Assembly (NCBI RefSeq): GCF_028368935.1
Contig: NZ_JAQNDK010000002.1
Coordinates: 1,798,001-1,862,000 of the forward strand
Source: Sorangium aterium
GTDB lineage: Bacteria > Myxococcota_A > Polyangia > Polyangiales > Polyangiaceae
DNA: 64,000 nt
Direction of reading: 5' to 3'
Positions 51,346 to 62,282 of the stretch are shown in pieces. How positions within the stretch are numbered: position 1 is the stretch's first letter; the number at the start of each line of letters is the position of its first letter. Under the pieces are notes generated by a model. That model was given only the letters and a program-made list of their open reading frames with translations. It did no database searches and was not told the origin of the DNA. A program made the translations under genes and the position numbers.

Positions 51346-53304
51346 ATGAAGGACGTCGGGGACGACAGGGGCGATGCGGCGCCGGCCGAGGCTCGATGGG
51401 TCGATGACGAGAGGGGGCTCGTGGAAGCCGCGCTGCGGCTGCTGGGCATCCGCAACCTCGTGCTCGCGATCCACGATCCGAGCTTTCCCTCGGACGACGC
51501 GGAGGACATCGGGCGCGGGTCCCCGTACACCGAGGGCGGGCGCCGATTCCTCCGGTTCGTCCGGGATCTCGGCTTCAACGGCGTCCAGCTGGGGCCGCAG
51601 GGGGAGACCTCCGCCGACAACGCGTCTCCGTACGACGGCACCATCTTCTCGCGGAGCACGCTGTCGATCGCGCTCGCCCGGCTGGTCGAGGACGGCCCCT
51701 CTGGCGCGCTCCTCCGCCCCGAGTCGCTCCGGGAGATCGTCGCGGGGCGGCCTCCTGGCAGCGAGGCTCGCGCGCAGCACGGCCATGCGTACCGCGCGCA
51801 GCGCGCCGCGCTCCGCGAGGCGTACGCGTCGTTCGAGGGCCGGCGGAGGCGCGGCGAGCTCGGCGACCTTGGCGACCTCGAGCGCCGCCTGGACGCGTTC
51901 ACGCGGCGGAACGCGGCGTGGCTCGAGAGGGACGGGCTCTACGGCCCCCTCTGCGCCGAGCACCGGAGCGGCTGGTTTCACGGCTGGTCCGGCGAGCCGG
52001 ATCTGGACCGGCGCCTGTACGCGCCTGGCCCTGGCGAGGTGGTCGCGTGCGGGGAGCGCAGGAGAGCGCTCCTCGACCGGTACCGCGACGAGCTCCGCTT
52101 CTACGCCTTCTGCCAGCTCCTCGCGCACGAGCAGCACGCGGCGCTCCGCGCGGTGACGGCCGATCTCGGGCTCAAGCTCTACGGTGATCTGCAGATCGGC
52201 TATTCGCCTCAGGATGCCTGGGCCTATCAATCGGTCTTCCTCAGGGGCTATCTGATGGGGGCGCCGCCGAGCCGGACCAACCCGGAGGGCCAGGTGTGGA
52301 GCTATCCTGTCCTGGATCCCGCGCAGTACGCGGATGCGTCGTCCGGCGGGCTCGCGCTCGTCCGGGCGCGGATGGACAAGATGTTCGACGAGTTCGACGG
52401 GGTGCGCCTCGATCACCCGCACGGGCTCGTCTGCCCCTGGGTCTATGCCGCGGACGCCCCCGATCCGCTCCGCGCCGTCCAGGGAGGGGCGCGGCTCTTC
52501 TCGTCGCCCGACCTGCCGGAGCACCCGTTGCTCGCGCGGTACGCCATCGTCTCTCCTGGGCAGCTGAACCGCGCCGTGCCCCGGTACGCCGACGACTGGG
52601 TCGCCTCGCTGTCCCCGGAGCAGGTCGGGCGCTACAGCGTCGTCTTCGACACGATCGCGCGCTGCGCGGAGGCCCGCGGGCGCGCCATCTCCGACGTCGT
52701 GTGCGAGGTCCTGAGCACGCTCCCGTTCCCGCTCGGGGCCGTCCTCGAGCGGCACGGGCTGGGGCGTTTCCGGGTCACGCAGAAGGCCGATCTCGACAAC
52801 CCGAAGGACGTCTATCGCAGCGAGAACGCCGCGCCCGCCGATTGGATCATGGTGGGGACCCACGACACGCCGCCGCTCTGGAGGCTCCTCGACACCTGGG
52901 AGCGCGCCTCCGCGCTGGGGCGGCAGGCGGCGTACCTGGCGACGCGCCTCGCGCCCTCGCCGGCCGAGGAGGGCGCGATGGCGCGCGCGCTCGCGTCCGA
53001 CCCCCGCGCGCTGGCGCAGGCCAAGCTCGCCGACCTCTTCGCCAGCCGGGCGTCGAACGTGATGGTCTTCTTCGCCGATCTGCTCGGGATGAAGGAGATC
53101 TACAACACGCCCGGGACGGTGGGCGACCACAACTGGTCTCTGCGGGTCCCCCGCGATTACGAGCGGTCCTATCTGGAGATGCGCGCGCGCGGCGCGGCCC
53201 TCGATCTCCCTCGCGTGCTCGCGCTCGCGCTGCGCGCGCGGGGGGGCGCGGAGTCGGAGGAGCGCGGGAACCTCGCCAGGCGGCTGGAGCGCCGCCCGGG
53301 CTAG
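51346..53304 (+). CDS. GH77-like 4-alpha-glucanotransferase (diverged MalQ)
   Basis: A 652-residue protein. ATG 51346 is preferred over an upstream TTG at 51301. Segments match the MalQ order: LYGDLQIGYSPQDAWAYQSV (MalQ GDLPIFVS region), FDGVRLDHPHGL near 354 with the catalytic nucleophile Asp, SDVVCEVLSTLPF near 450 with the likely acid/base Glu followed by HGLGRFRVTQ, and VGTHDTPPLWRLLDTWE, equivalent to GTHDNDT. Motif wording deviates from typical MalQ (for example RLDHPHG for RIDHFRG), so the donor and acceptor range may differ. The enzyme would transfer glucan segments in glycogen or maltodextrin metabolism in the cytoplasm. Single gene by spacing. Confidence 0.8.
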   Translation: MKDVGDDRGDAAPAEARWVDDERGLVEAALRLLGIRNLVLAIHDPSFPSDDAEDIGRGSPYTEGGRRFLRFVRDLGFNGVQLGPQGETSADNASPYDGTIFSRSTLSIALARLVEDGPSGALLRPESLREIVAGRPPGSEARAQHGHAYRAQRAALREAYASFEGRRRRGELGDLGDLERRLDAFTRRNAAWLERDGLYGPLCAEHRSGWFHGWSGEPDLDRRLYAPGPGEVVACGERRRALLDRYRDELRFYAFCQLLAHEQHAALRAVTADLGLKLYGDLQIGYSPQDAWAYQSVFLRGYLMGAPPSRTNPEGQVWSYPVLDPAQYADASSGGLALVRARMDKMFDEFDGVRLDHPHGLVCPWVYAADAPDPLRAVQGGARLFSSPDLPEHPLLARYAIVSPGQLNRAVPRYADDWVASLSPEQVGRYSVVFDTIARCAEARGRAISDVVCEVLSTLPFPLGAVLERHGLGRFRVTQKADLDNPKDVYRSENAAPADWIMVGTHDTPPLWRLLDTWERASALGRQAAYLATRLAPSPAEEGAMARALASDPRALAQAKLADLFASRASNVMVFFADLLGMKEIYNTPGTVGDHNWSLRVPRDYERSYLEMRARGAALDLPRVLALALRARGGAESEERGNLARRLERRPG

Positions 53305-53342
53305 CTCTCCTGCGGGAAGTTGCGCCGGATCAGCAGAACCAC

Positions 53343-53424
53343 CGCCAAGGCCGCCAAGAGAGAGGTGGATGGTGGCCCTGACACTCTTCGGTCCTATTCC
53401 CCCGATTTCTTGGCGGCCTTGGCG
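53343..53424. terminator. Bidirectional hairpin between convergent genes
   Basis: Perfect 16-bp inverted arms at 53343-53358 (CGCCAAGGCCGCCAAG) and 53409-53424, separated by 50 bp. They lie between the stop of the glucanotransferase (plus) and the stop of the beta-helix lipoprotein (minus), the expected place for a shared terminator. The loop is long and no clear T-run follows. Confidence 0.5.
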
Positions 53425-53464
53425 TCATGGCGGTTGGCTTTCGGTCTGACTTCCCACAGCCGTG

Positions 53465-54961
53465 CTACTTCGGGCTCCACACGGCCCACTTCCCCGACGT
53501 GGCCCATGTGTCGCTCGCATCCTTGAACGCGCCGATGAACGCGGCGCTCGAGTCGAAGAAGCCGTCCGGCGGCGCGACAGCGTCCTTGGTCAGGGACGTC
53601 GCGGGACCGAAGACCGGCGCTGACGGGTCGAAGCAGCCCTGGATACCGGGGTCCTCCTCCCGATTCTTCCGATCGGGCTCGCTCAGGAACGCGATCTCAT
53701 CGAAGCCGCCGTCGTCGTCCTGGAGAATGCCTGTCCCGTCGCTCGTCTCGGCATAGGCGAAGTCATTCACCAGATTGGAGAAGATCGAGCTCGATATGCT
53801 CTGCTCGTGGTCCGGGTCGCGCACGTCGAGGCCCGACTCGAAGCCCGTGACGATCGTGTTGAAGATGTTCGCCTTCGTCGACCGGCGGAGGAGGATGCCG
53901 TACTGCTCCTTGCCCACGTCCACGCCTTTCCCGCAGAGCGTCGCGTTGTAGATCGTCGGCTCACTCCGAGGCTCGAGCGCCGGCGTGAGCGCGAGCGGGT
54001 CGTTGTCCCCTTCGAACCCGTTGGTCTCCTCCGCGACGTCCGGGTCCTGCTGCGCCACGAGGAACTGGAGCTTTCCGCGATAGCCTTGGTCCCAGTCGAA
54101 GGCGTCGTCGCCGCTGTACTGGCAGGCGAGGTGCTTTGCGTTCACCGTGCCCCCGAAGAACTCGAAGCAGTCGTCGGACACGTGCCTCACCTGGACGAAA
54201 TCGACGATCGTCCCCCTGCCGACCCCCCCGAAGGTGAGCCCATTGATCTCGTTGTTCGGCGCGAGCTTCACGCCGGAGTACTCGATGCGCACGTATTTGA
54301 GCGTGCCGCTCGAGTCGTTCTCGTCGATGCCCCCGTATTGTCCGTTGTTCGTCAATCCCTCGATCTGGCCCGGGCTGCGTGCGCCGTTCGCGTCCACGTG
54401 GTTGGTCGGCGCGTTGCCGAGGAGGATGACGCCGCCCCAGTCGCCGGCCATGCGATCCCTCGGGGGCTTGCTGCTCGTGAACACGATGGGCTCATCCCTG
54501 GTGCCCACGGCGATGAGCTTGGAGCCCGGGTGCACCACGAGGGCGGCGGGGACTTGCGGGTTCGTCTCGCCGAGGAGGGTCGTGCCCTTCTCGATGGTCA
54601 GCGTCGCCCCGGCCGAGACGTTCACCTGCCCCTTGAGGATGTAATTCTTGTCACATTTGAGCGTGAAATCCTCCGTGATATCACCGGTGATCTCGACGGG
54701 CGGCTTGTCGGCCGCCGCGCACCCGATGGGCGGGTTGCCGCCCCCGCCGCCGGCTGAGCCGCTCGACGAGGGGACGCAGATGCTGTCCGTGAGATTGCAG
54801 ATGGCGCCGTCGAACTGCGCGCAGTCCGCGTCGGAACTGCATTGCACATCCCGCTGCTCGATGATGAACGAGCACGCGAGGGCGCCCGTGGCGAGCGCGC
54901 CCATGGCGAGCGCGAGGGCGGCGGAAGGTGATGAGTCGACGAGGCTGCGCTTGCGGTTCAT
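53465..54961 (-). CDS. Secreted lipoprotein with parallel beta-helix repeats
   Basis: A 498-residue protein. Signal peptide with lipobox-like TGALAC (Cys30). A Cys-rich segment follows (DVQCSSDADCAQFDGAICNL; four or five Cys, the CxxDxDC style common in myxobacterial surface proteins). A Ser/Gly linker (~68-80) leads to ~400 residues of right-handed beta-helix character: LTIEKGTTLLGETNPQVPAA, DWGGVILLGNAPTNHVDANG, GTLKYVRIEYSGVKLAPNNE, INGLTFGGVGRGTIVDFVQV, DDCFEFFGGTVNAKHLACQY, and more. The same arrangement occurs in large extracellular proteins of Bacteroidetes and myxobacteria with unknown ligands. It is probably anchored on the cell surface. The ATG at 54961 is accepted. Confidence 0.8.
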   Translation of the reverse strand: MNRKRSLVDSSPSAALALAMGALATGALACSFIIEQRDVQCSSDADCAQFDGAICNLTDSICVPSSSGSAGGGGGNPPIGCAAADKPPVEITGDITEDFTLKCDKNYILKGQVNVSAGATLTIEKGTTLLGETNPQVPAALVVHPGSKLIAVGTRDEPIVFTSSKPPRDRMAGDWGGVILLGNAPTNHVDANGARSPGQIEGLTNNGQYGGIDENDSSGTLKYVRIEYSGVKLAPNNEINGLTFGGVGRGTIVDFVQVRHVSDDCFEFFGGTVNAKHLACQYSGDDAFDWDQGYRGKLQFLVAQQDPDVAEETNGFEGDNDPLALTPALEPRSEPTIYNATLCGKGVDVGKEQYGILLRRSTKANIFNTIVTGFESGLDVRDPDHEQSISSSIFSNLVNDFAYAETSDGTGILQDDDGGFDEIAFLSEPDRKNREEDPGIQGCFDPSAPVFGPATSLTKDAVAPPDGFFDSSAAFIGAFKDASDTWATSGKWAVWSPK

Positions 54962-55160
54962 TGCAATGACCCGATGGCAAGAGAATCGTTTCTGTCAAGC
55001 AGGGCCGCGCTGTCCGGCTGACAGGAGGTGGGGAAAACCGGTGCTAAGGGCCCATCCTATTCGCGAGAACGTCACATGACGGCCGCTTCGAGGTAACAGC
55101 TCGAGGGCATTCTCCCGCCCGGGCTGGCCTCCCTCTGGGGATCGATCCGGCACAGGTCGA

Positions 55161-56864
55161 ATGAGCGCTCCCAGCGATCCCAACGGTTGGCGGAAATATC
55201 GCCCGATTGCCGAGATCGGCAGGGGAGGCATGGCCGACGTCTGCCTCGCGGTCGCCCAGGGGCCCGCGGGGTTCAACAAGCTTGTCGTGCTGAAGCGGGT
55301 GCGCGCCGAGCTCGTGGAGGACGCCGAAATCCTCGCCATGTTCCTCGACGAGGCGCGCCTCGCGGCCCGATTGAATCACCCGAACGTCGTGCAGACGCAC
55401 GAGGTCGGGGATGAGGGGGCGCGCTTCTTCATCGCCATGGAGTACCTCGACGGCCAGCCGCTCGGCAGCGTTCGCTCCCGCATGGGGCACGACAAAGTCC
55501 CGCTGCCGCTCCAGGTGCGCGTCCTGTGCGACGCGCTCGCCGGGCTCCATTACGCGCACAATTTGCGCGATTTCGACGGGACGCCGATCCAGGTAGTCCA
55601 CCGCGACGTGAGCCCGCAAAACATCTTCGTCACCTATGACGGCGTGATCAAGGTGGTCGACTTCGGGATCGCCAAGGCGGCCGACTCGCTGACGGAGACG
55701 CGCACCGGAATGCTCAAGGGAAAGGTGTCGTATATGTCGCCGGAGCAAGCGCGCGGAGAGCGCGTCGACCGGCGATCCGACGTCTTTTCGGTGGGTGTGA
55801 TCCTCTGGGAGGCGATCGCCCGGAGGCGCATGTGGAAGGGCTTCAACGACCTCGCGATCCTCGGGCGGCTCGCCATCGGGGAGGTTCCGAGCCTCAGGGA
55901 AGAAGCGTCCAAGGTCGATGTCGACCCCGAGATCGAGCGGATCTGCCAGAAGGCGCTCGCGCCCGCGCTCGAAGGCCGCTACGCCACCGCGGCCGAGCTG
56001 CAGGCGGATCTCGAGCGCTGGCTGGTCGAGCGCCATCGGGGCATGACCGCGCGGGAAGCCGGCGAGATCGTCGCCAGCCAGTTCGCGGACGATCGGGCGC
56101 GGATCAAGCAGGTCGTGGAGGAGCAGCTGCGCGGCGTGCGCTGGACCGGGAGTTATCCGAGGGTCACGCTGACGCCCGATCTACCGAAGCTGGGCACCGG
56201 TCGGATGTCGACGACACCGACCATGACCGCGCCCGCGGCCATCAGCCATTCCTCGGACGCGACCTCGATGGTGCCCTCGGTGAGCGCGACCGAGGCGAAG
56301 GAGCGCGCCGCGCGCCCGAACCGCGCCATGTTCCTGGTCGCGGTCACCTTCGTCGCCATCGGGGGCACCGTGAGCGTCGGGGTCTTGCGCGCGCAGCCAT
56401 GGCGGCTCGCCGCGGGCGATCACCGCCAGGCGCAGGTCGCGGCGCCGCCCGCGATGGAGCCCTCTCCGACGCAGGAGGAGGACATCCGCCTCGTCGTCCG
56501 CGTCTCGCCGGTCGACGCGAAGGTCTCCATCGACGGCTCCCCGACGTCGAGCGGCGCCTACGAGGGCCGCCTCGCCAGGGATGGCCGCGTGCACGTCATC
56601 CGCGTGGAGGCGCCGGGTTTCATCGCGCAGGAAGAGACGATCACGGCGAGCAACGATCTCTTCTTGAGCCTCGCGTTGAAGAGCGCTCCGGAAGCGCAGC
56701 CAGGGAGGCTCGCCCCCATCGGTCGGGGCGCCCCGGCGGGCGCCGCCGCGGCGCCGCCTGCGTCCGCCGCGCCGCCGTCGAGCGCGCCTGCGCCGCTGTC
56801 GCCGCCGTCTGCCGAGCAGAAGCCGAAGCGGGGGATCGATCTGGAGAGCCCGTACGCCCGATGA
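55161..56864 (+). CDS. Membrane Ser/Thr protein kinase with extracytoplasmic PEGA domain
   Basis: A 567-residue protein. Kinase domain ~12-270: Gly loop IGRGGMADVCLA, Lys in VVLKRVR, HRDVSPQN, DFGIAKA, MSPEQARGE. A juxtamembrane Ser/Thr/Pro-rich region (~340-385) precedes one membrane span (~392-412, MFLVAVTFVAIGGTVSVGVL). Outside is a PEGA domain (~435-510; RLVVRVSPVDAKVSIDGSPT, HVIRVEAPGFIAQEE), then a Pro/Ala-rich tail. PEGA domains often contact the cell surface or glycans. The stop overlaps the next start (ATGA), so kinase and TPR-PEGA protein are coupled. A near-paralogue begins at 63823. Confidence 0.92.
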   Translation: MSAPSDPNGWRKYRPIAEIGRGGMADVCLAVAQGPAGFNKLVVLKRVRAELVEDAEILAMFLDEARLAARLNHPNVVQTHEVGDEGARFFIAMEYLDGQPLGSVRSRMGHDKVPLPLQVRVLCDALAGLHYAHNLRDFDGTPIQVVHRDVSPQNIFVTYDGVIKVVDFGIAKAADSLTETRTGMLKGKVSYMSPEQARGERVDRRSDVFSVGVILWEAIARRRMWKGFNDLAILGRLAIGEVPSLREEASKVDVDPEIERICQKALAPALEGRYATAAELQADLERWLVERHRGMTAREAGEIVASQFADDRARIKQVVEEQLRGVRWTGSYPRVTLTPDLPKLGTGRMSTTPTMTAPAAISHSSDATSMVPSVSATEAKERAARPNRAMFLVAVTFVAIGGTVSVGVLRAQPWRLAAGDHRQAQVAAPPAMEPSPTQEEDIRLVVRVSPVDAKVSIDGSPTSSGAYEGRLARDGRVHVIRVEAPGFIAQEETITASNDLFLSLALKSAPEAQPGRLAPIGRGAPAGAAAAPPASAAPPSSAPAPLSPPSAEQKPKRGIDLESPYAR

Positions 56865-57880
56865 AGACCCCGACAGCGCTCGCCCTCTGCGCTGCGATCG
56901 TGCTCAGCGCCCCGCTCGGCGCGCTCGCTCAGCCTGCCGGCAACAAGACCGAGGAAGCCGACGCTCGCTTCCGGCGAGGCGTCGAGCTCTACAACGAGGT
57001 TGATTATGGCGCTGCGCTCACCGAGTTTCGCCGCGCCTACGAGCTCGCGCCCGCCTATCAGGTGCTCTACAACATCGCGGGTACGTGTTATCAGCTCAAG
57101 GACTACGCCTGCGCGCTGCGTGCGTTCGAGAAGTACCTCGCCGACGGTGGCCAGCAGATCCCGGGCGGCCGGCGGGCGGAGGTGGAGCGGGACCTCGCCG
57201 TCCTGAGGGGCCGCGTCGCGACGGTCGAGATCTCGACATCGGCGCCGGGTGTCGAGATCTCCGTGGACGGCGTGCCGGCGGGCGAGACGCCGCTTTCTGA
57301 GCCCCTCCTGATGAGCGCCGGGCGCCGCCGCATCGTCGCCGAGGCGCCGGGCCGCCCGGCCCTGTTGAGGGTCGTCGATGTGGCCGGCGGCGATCACGTT
57401 CAGCTCAAGATCGAACTCCCCGAAGCGCGGGCCTCGCAGGGCCCCGGCGAGGGCGCGGGCGGCGCGCCGGCACCGCCGGGCGCGGTGCGGCCGGCGCCGC
57501 CAGGCGCGCTGCTGATGGACGACCGCGCGCCTCGCCAGCAGCGGAGCGTGCCCCTGTTCCCCTGGCTCGCGACCGGCGCGCTCGCCGTGGGCGCGGCCGC
57601 CACGGGGGTCCTTGCGCTCGGCGCCTCCGGCGACCTCGACGCGGAGCTCGATCGGTATCCCGGCGACGCCCGCGCCATCGAGCGAGCGCGGGCGAGGAGC
57701 GAGGCGCTCGCGCTCACCACCGACCTGCTCGCGGGCGCCGCGGTGCTCGCCGGCGGCCTCTCGATCTACCTCACTGTCGCTGGTGCAGGCCCGGAGCGCG
57801 CCGACGCAGAGCGCGCGTCATCTCCTCCGGTGAGCCTCAAGATCGCGCCGGCGTCTCTCGAGCTCGCGGGCTCTTTCTAG
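56861..57880 (+). CDS. Periplasmic TPR-PEGA protein with C-terminal membrane helices
   Basis: A 339-residue protein whose ATG overlaps the kinase stop. Cleavable signal peptide (MKTPTALALCAAIVLSAPLG, then ALA-QP). TPR units at ~35-105 (RFRRGVELYNEVDYGAALTE, YNIAGTCYQLKDYACALRAF). PEGA domain ~120-185 (TVEISTSAPGVEISVDGVPA). A Pro/Gly linker leads to two hydrophobic segments (~225-245 and ~285-305) near the C terminus. Such proteins are common in myxobacteria next to Ser/Thr kinases and may present protein-interaction surfaces to the envelope. Coupled translation with the kinase implies a shared pathway. Confidence 0.85.
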   Translation: MKTPTALALCAAIVLSAPLGALAQPAGNKTEEADARFRRGVELYNEVDYGAALTEFRRAYELAPAYQVLYNIAGTCYQLKDYACALRAFEKYLADGGQQIPGGRRAEVERDLAVLRGRVATVEISTSAPGVEISVDGVPAGETPLSEPLLMSAGRRRIVAEAPGRPALLRVVDVAGGDHVQLKIELPEARASQGPGEGAGGAPAPPGAVRPAPPGALLMDDRAPRQQRSVPLFPWLATGALAVGAAATGVLALGASGDLDAELDRYPGDARAIERARARSEALALTTDLLAGAAVLAGGLSIYLTVAGAGPERADAERASSPPVSLKIAPASLELAGSF

Positions 57881-58067
57881 GACCGACGCAGAGCGTCGCA
57901 GGGTCGCGACGGTCAAAACGCTTGCATCCAGGGCGCTGGAGCTGCATTGATCCGGGCGATCGCCGCGGTCATGGGGGCCTCTCCCGTACGACGCCGCGGC
58001 GACGGTGCGACAAGGTGGTCAATCGCCCGCGCTGCCCGCGAGTTGAGAACGAGATGGGAGACACCAG

Positions 58068-59018
58068 GTGAGCACGACCAAAGCGTCTCTTGGGACCCTG
58101 TTCCTCATGCTCTCGCTGGCCGCGCCTGCGCTGGGGCAAGAGGCGGCGCCGCGGCAGCCCGTCACGGACAAGACGAAGGAGCGTTGGGCGAAGAGCCAGG
58201 GAGGCCGGTTCGGGTTCGAGATCGACGTCCTCAGCTCGTCTTACCAGCGGGAGATCGCGGCGGCGAACGGCGAAGAGGCCTCCGTCGAGGAGTCGTCGCG
58301 GCTCGGCGTCGCCATCACCGCCGCCACCCAGTACAAGCTCTTCGCCGGTCTCCACCTCGACGCGGAGATCCCGTTCGTCTACGGCGACGTCTCGGGCCCC
58401 CAGTCCACAGACCTGTTCGGCAGGCCGTTCTCGAGCGGCGCAGGATACAGCCAGTTCTTCATCGGGAATCCCACGTTCGGCCTCCATTACGCTGCCAACG
58501 CGCTGCCCATCCTCGCGCTCTTCGGCGGCATGAGCTTCACGATCCCGCTCCACCCGCACCCGGGCACGGAGCTCGAGGTCGCGTCGGTGGCGAATTTCCC
58601 CGCGCGGGCTTACTTCGATGCGCAGCGCGTGCTGCTCGCGCACTGGGCCTTCCGGGCGCGCGTCGGGACCGAGATCAACGTCGGCAAGGTCCTGTTCCTC
58701 ACCCACGATCTCGCGAGTCAGGTCTTCTTTCCGACCCGGGACGGGGAGGACACGAAGACCGTGATCGAGCAGGGCAACGAGATCGCGTTCCGCCCGTTCG
58801 GCAGCTTCGGCATCGGCGTGCGCCTCCAGGCGGCGTTCCCTCTCTCCTCCACCAACTCGGCCCAGCTGGCGGCGGAGCCGTTCGTCGACTGGGAGCCGCT
58901 CGTGAAGGGCTCCTTCACCCGCGTCGGCGCGCTTGTCGCGCTCGACGACGACCTCGGCTTCGGCCTCGATCAGGGGAAGGTCGCCACCATCCGCGTCGCC
59001 CTGGGCAGCAAATGGTAG
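58068..59018 (+). CDS. Putative outer-membrane beta-barrel protein
   Basis: A 316-residue protein from GTG 58068 (GGGAGA upstream). Signal peptide (~22 residues, LFLMLSLAAPALGQ). The mature sequence alternates hydrophobic and polar residues in strand-length units (RFGFEIDVLSSSYQREI, GVAITAATQYKLFAGLHLDA, FRARVGTEINVGKVLFLTHD) and ends with an aromatic C-terminal residue (ALGSKW), as expected for a BAM-inserted barrel. No specific family is recognised. It follows the kinase/TPR-PEGA pair by 187 bp on the same strand and may share its regulation. Confidence 0.6.
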   Translation: MSTTKASLGTLFLMLSLAAPALGQEAAPRQPVTDKTKERWAKSQGGRFGFEIDVLSSSYQREIAAANGEEASVEESSRLGVAITAATQYKLFAGLHLDAEIPFVYGDVSGPQSTDLFGRPFSSGAGYSQFFIGNPTFGLHYAANALPILALFGGMSFTIPLHPHPGTELEVASVANFPARAYFDAQRVLLAHWAFRARVGTEINVGKVLFLTHDLASQVFFPTRDGEDTKTVIEQGNEIAFRPFGSFGIGVRLQAAFPLSSTNSAQLAAEPFVDWEPLVKGSFTRVGALVALDDDLGFGLDQGKVATIRVALGSKW

Positions 59019-59060
59019 GGAGCGAGCGCCGCCGGGGCGAGCTATGCTGAGCGCCCCGTG

Positions 59061-59834
59061 ATGACGACCCCCAGCCCGAGCCGCGACCTCTGGGTCGGCG
59101 TGCCGCGGCCGAACCCTGGTGCCCGGCTTCGCCTCTTCTGTGCGCCCTATGCGGGCGGCGGCTCGTCGATCTACAACGCCTGGTGGCGCGAGCTCCCCGC
59201 GCACACCGAGCTCTGCGCGCTCAAGCTCCCCGGCCGGGAGGCGCGCATGAGCGAGCCGCCGTTCGAGCGCATCACGCCGCTCGTCCAGGCCCTCGCCACC
59301 GCGCTCGAGCCATGGCTCACGAAGCCGTTCGCGCTGTATGGCCACAGCCTCGGCGCGCTCGTCTGCTTCGAGCTCGCGCGCGAGCTCCGCCGCCGGGGTG
59401 CTCCGCTGCCGCGCCATCTCCTCGTATCGGGCCGGCGCCCGCCTCACCTTCCCGGCTCGGATCCGCTCCACGGCCTGCCCGAGCCCGCGTTTCTGGAGCG
59501 GATCCGACGCATGGGGGGCACGCCCGACGAGGTGCTGCGCGAGCCGGAGCTCCTGGCGCTCTTCCTGCCTCTCCTGCGCGCGGATGTCGCGGTCAACGAG
59601 GCCGAGCCGTTCGTCCCGGGGGCCCCGCTCGAGTGCTCGATCTCCGCGTTCGGGGGCATCAACGACGAGCGCGCGGAGCGCGCCGAGCTCGAAGGCTGGC
59701 GCCATCACACGCGCGGGGCCTTCCGGGTCGAGATGTTCCCCGGCGGGCACTTCTTCCTGCGGAGCGCCCGGGAGCCGCTCCTGCGGTCGATCTCGGCCGT
59801 CCTCGACGACGTCGCGCGCGCGCTCCCCCCGTGA
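59061..59834 (+). CDS. Type II thioesterase (NRPS/PKS proofreading type)
   Basis: A 257-residue alpha/beta hydrolase; ATG 59061 (GTG 59058 is adjacent). Typical type II TE landmarks are [20 protein letters not shown] at the start, [13 protein letters not shown], nucleophile elbow [15 protein letters not shown] (Ser in GHSLG), [13 protein letters not shown], the lid segment MGGTPDEVL followed by [17 protein letters not shown], and a C-terminal His in GGHFFLRSA. The family removes aberrant acyl or aminoacyl groups from carrier-protein phosphopantetheine arms. It is encoded 15 kb from the NRPS-PKS, next to fumarase, so it may serve that synthase in trans or an off-window cluster. Confidence 0.9.
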   Translation: MTTPSPSRDLWVGVPRPNPGARLRLFCAPYAGGGSSIYNAWWRELPAHTELCALKLPGREARMSEPPFERITPLVQALATALEPWLTKPFALYGHSLGALVCFELARELRRRGAPLPRHLLVSGRRPPHLPGSDPLHGLPEPAFLERIRRMGGTPDEVLREPELLALFLPLLRADVAVNEAEPFVPGAPLECSISAFGGINDERAERAELEGWRHHTRGAFRVEMFPGGHFFLRSAREPLLRSISAVLDDVARALPP

Positions 59835-59934
59835 CGACCGGCGCTGGGTGGGTGTTGAGCCCAGGGCAGGAGCCATGCAAAGAAGGAGGGACCCGCAGCC
59901 TCTCTGCCTCTCTGCTCCCCCGGAGACCCCAACG

Positions 59935-61581
<1,647 letters not shown>

Positions 61582-61967
61582 CGTCCGGAGCCCGGGGATC
61601 GCGGCCGGGCGGCTTCCCTAGGCCTCCAGCGCCGGCGCGGCAGCGGACCGCCGCCCTCCTTCTCCCGTGCCAGACCTTCCAGGACCTGCGCAAACTCCGC
61701 GTCGGCGGCGCAGCAACAGCGAGGTTGATTGGCGACGACGTCCCCTCCGGATCGGCGTCGAGGACCCGATTCCATCTGCTCCTGATACGGCTCATCACCT
61801 GCTCCCCTGCCACTGTCACCCGGATCAGCGCGGGTGACCGAGGCAAATGGTCACATTCGAGGCGTCCTGGCTCCTGTTCAGCCCGGTATCGTCTCGGCGA
61901 GCGCTGATGGGGCCGCGGTCCGCGGGGGCACGGTCCATGCTTCGACCTCGTGCGGAAGGAGCTGAGC
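61582..61967. other. Spacer without recognised features
   Basis: In 386 bp after fumarase I see no supported gene, RNA or strong repeat. The promoter of the following small gene/hydrolase pair should lie here. Confidence 0.4.
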
Positions 61968-62282
61968 ATGACAGTTCGACCTGATCGCGCGGTGTCTCAT
62001 GGCCATGTCGACGCTGGGCACCACCGTTTCGAGGATCGGCACGGTGGTCCCGATGGAGCTCGCCATCACCTGGAGGAGGATCGTTTGGAGCGGCTTGTGC
62101 GCGCAGCGCAGGAGGTCGCTGGTCAAGCAGAGCGTCGAGAGCGCGAGAAGCGCAGCGACGCCGGCCAGGAGGCGAGGCCGGGCGACGGCGGCGTCAAGTC
62201 GCGGCCGGCGCCGAGGAATCCGAGCATCGCCGACCTCGAGCGCGCGGACAACGAGGGGATGCTGCCGCCGGGGGAGACGTGA
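61968..62282 (+). CDS. Small charged hypothetical protein coupled to a hydrolase gene
   Basis: A 104-residue open frame. ATG 61968 has AAGGAG eight bases upstream, and its stop overlaps the hydrolase start by one base (TGATG); these two facts support it. The protein is very hydrophilic, rich in Arg, Glu, Asp, Gly and His, with a predicted helix in the middle (HHLEEDRLERLVRAAQEVAG) and an acidic end (SIADLERADNEGMLPPGET). No family is recognised and the N-terminal half is unusually His-rich. It may be a small partner of the hydrolase, or a leader whose translation drives it. Confidence 0.5.
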   Translation: MTVRPDRAVSHGHVDAGHHRFEDRHGGPDGARHHLEEDRLERLVRAAQEVAGQAERREREKRSDAGQEARPGDGGVKSRPAPRNPSIADLERADNEGMLPPGET

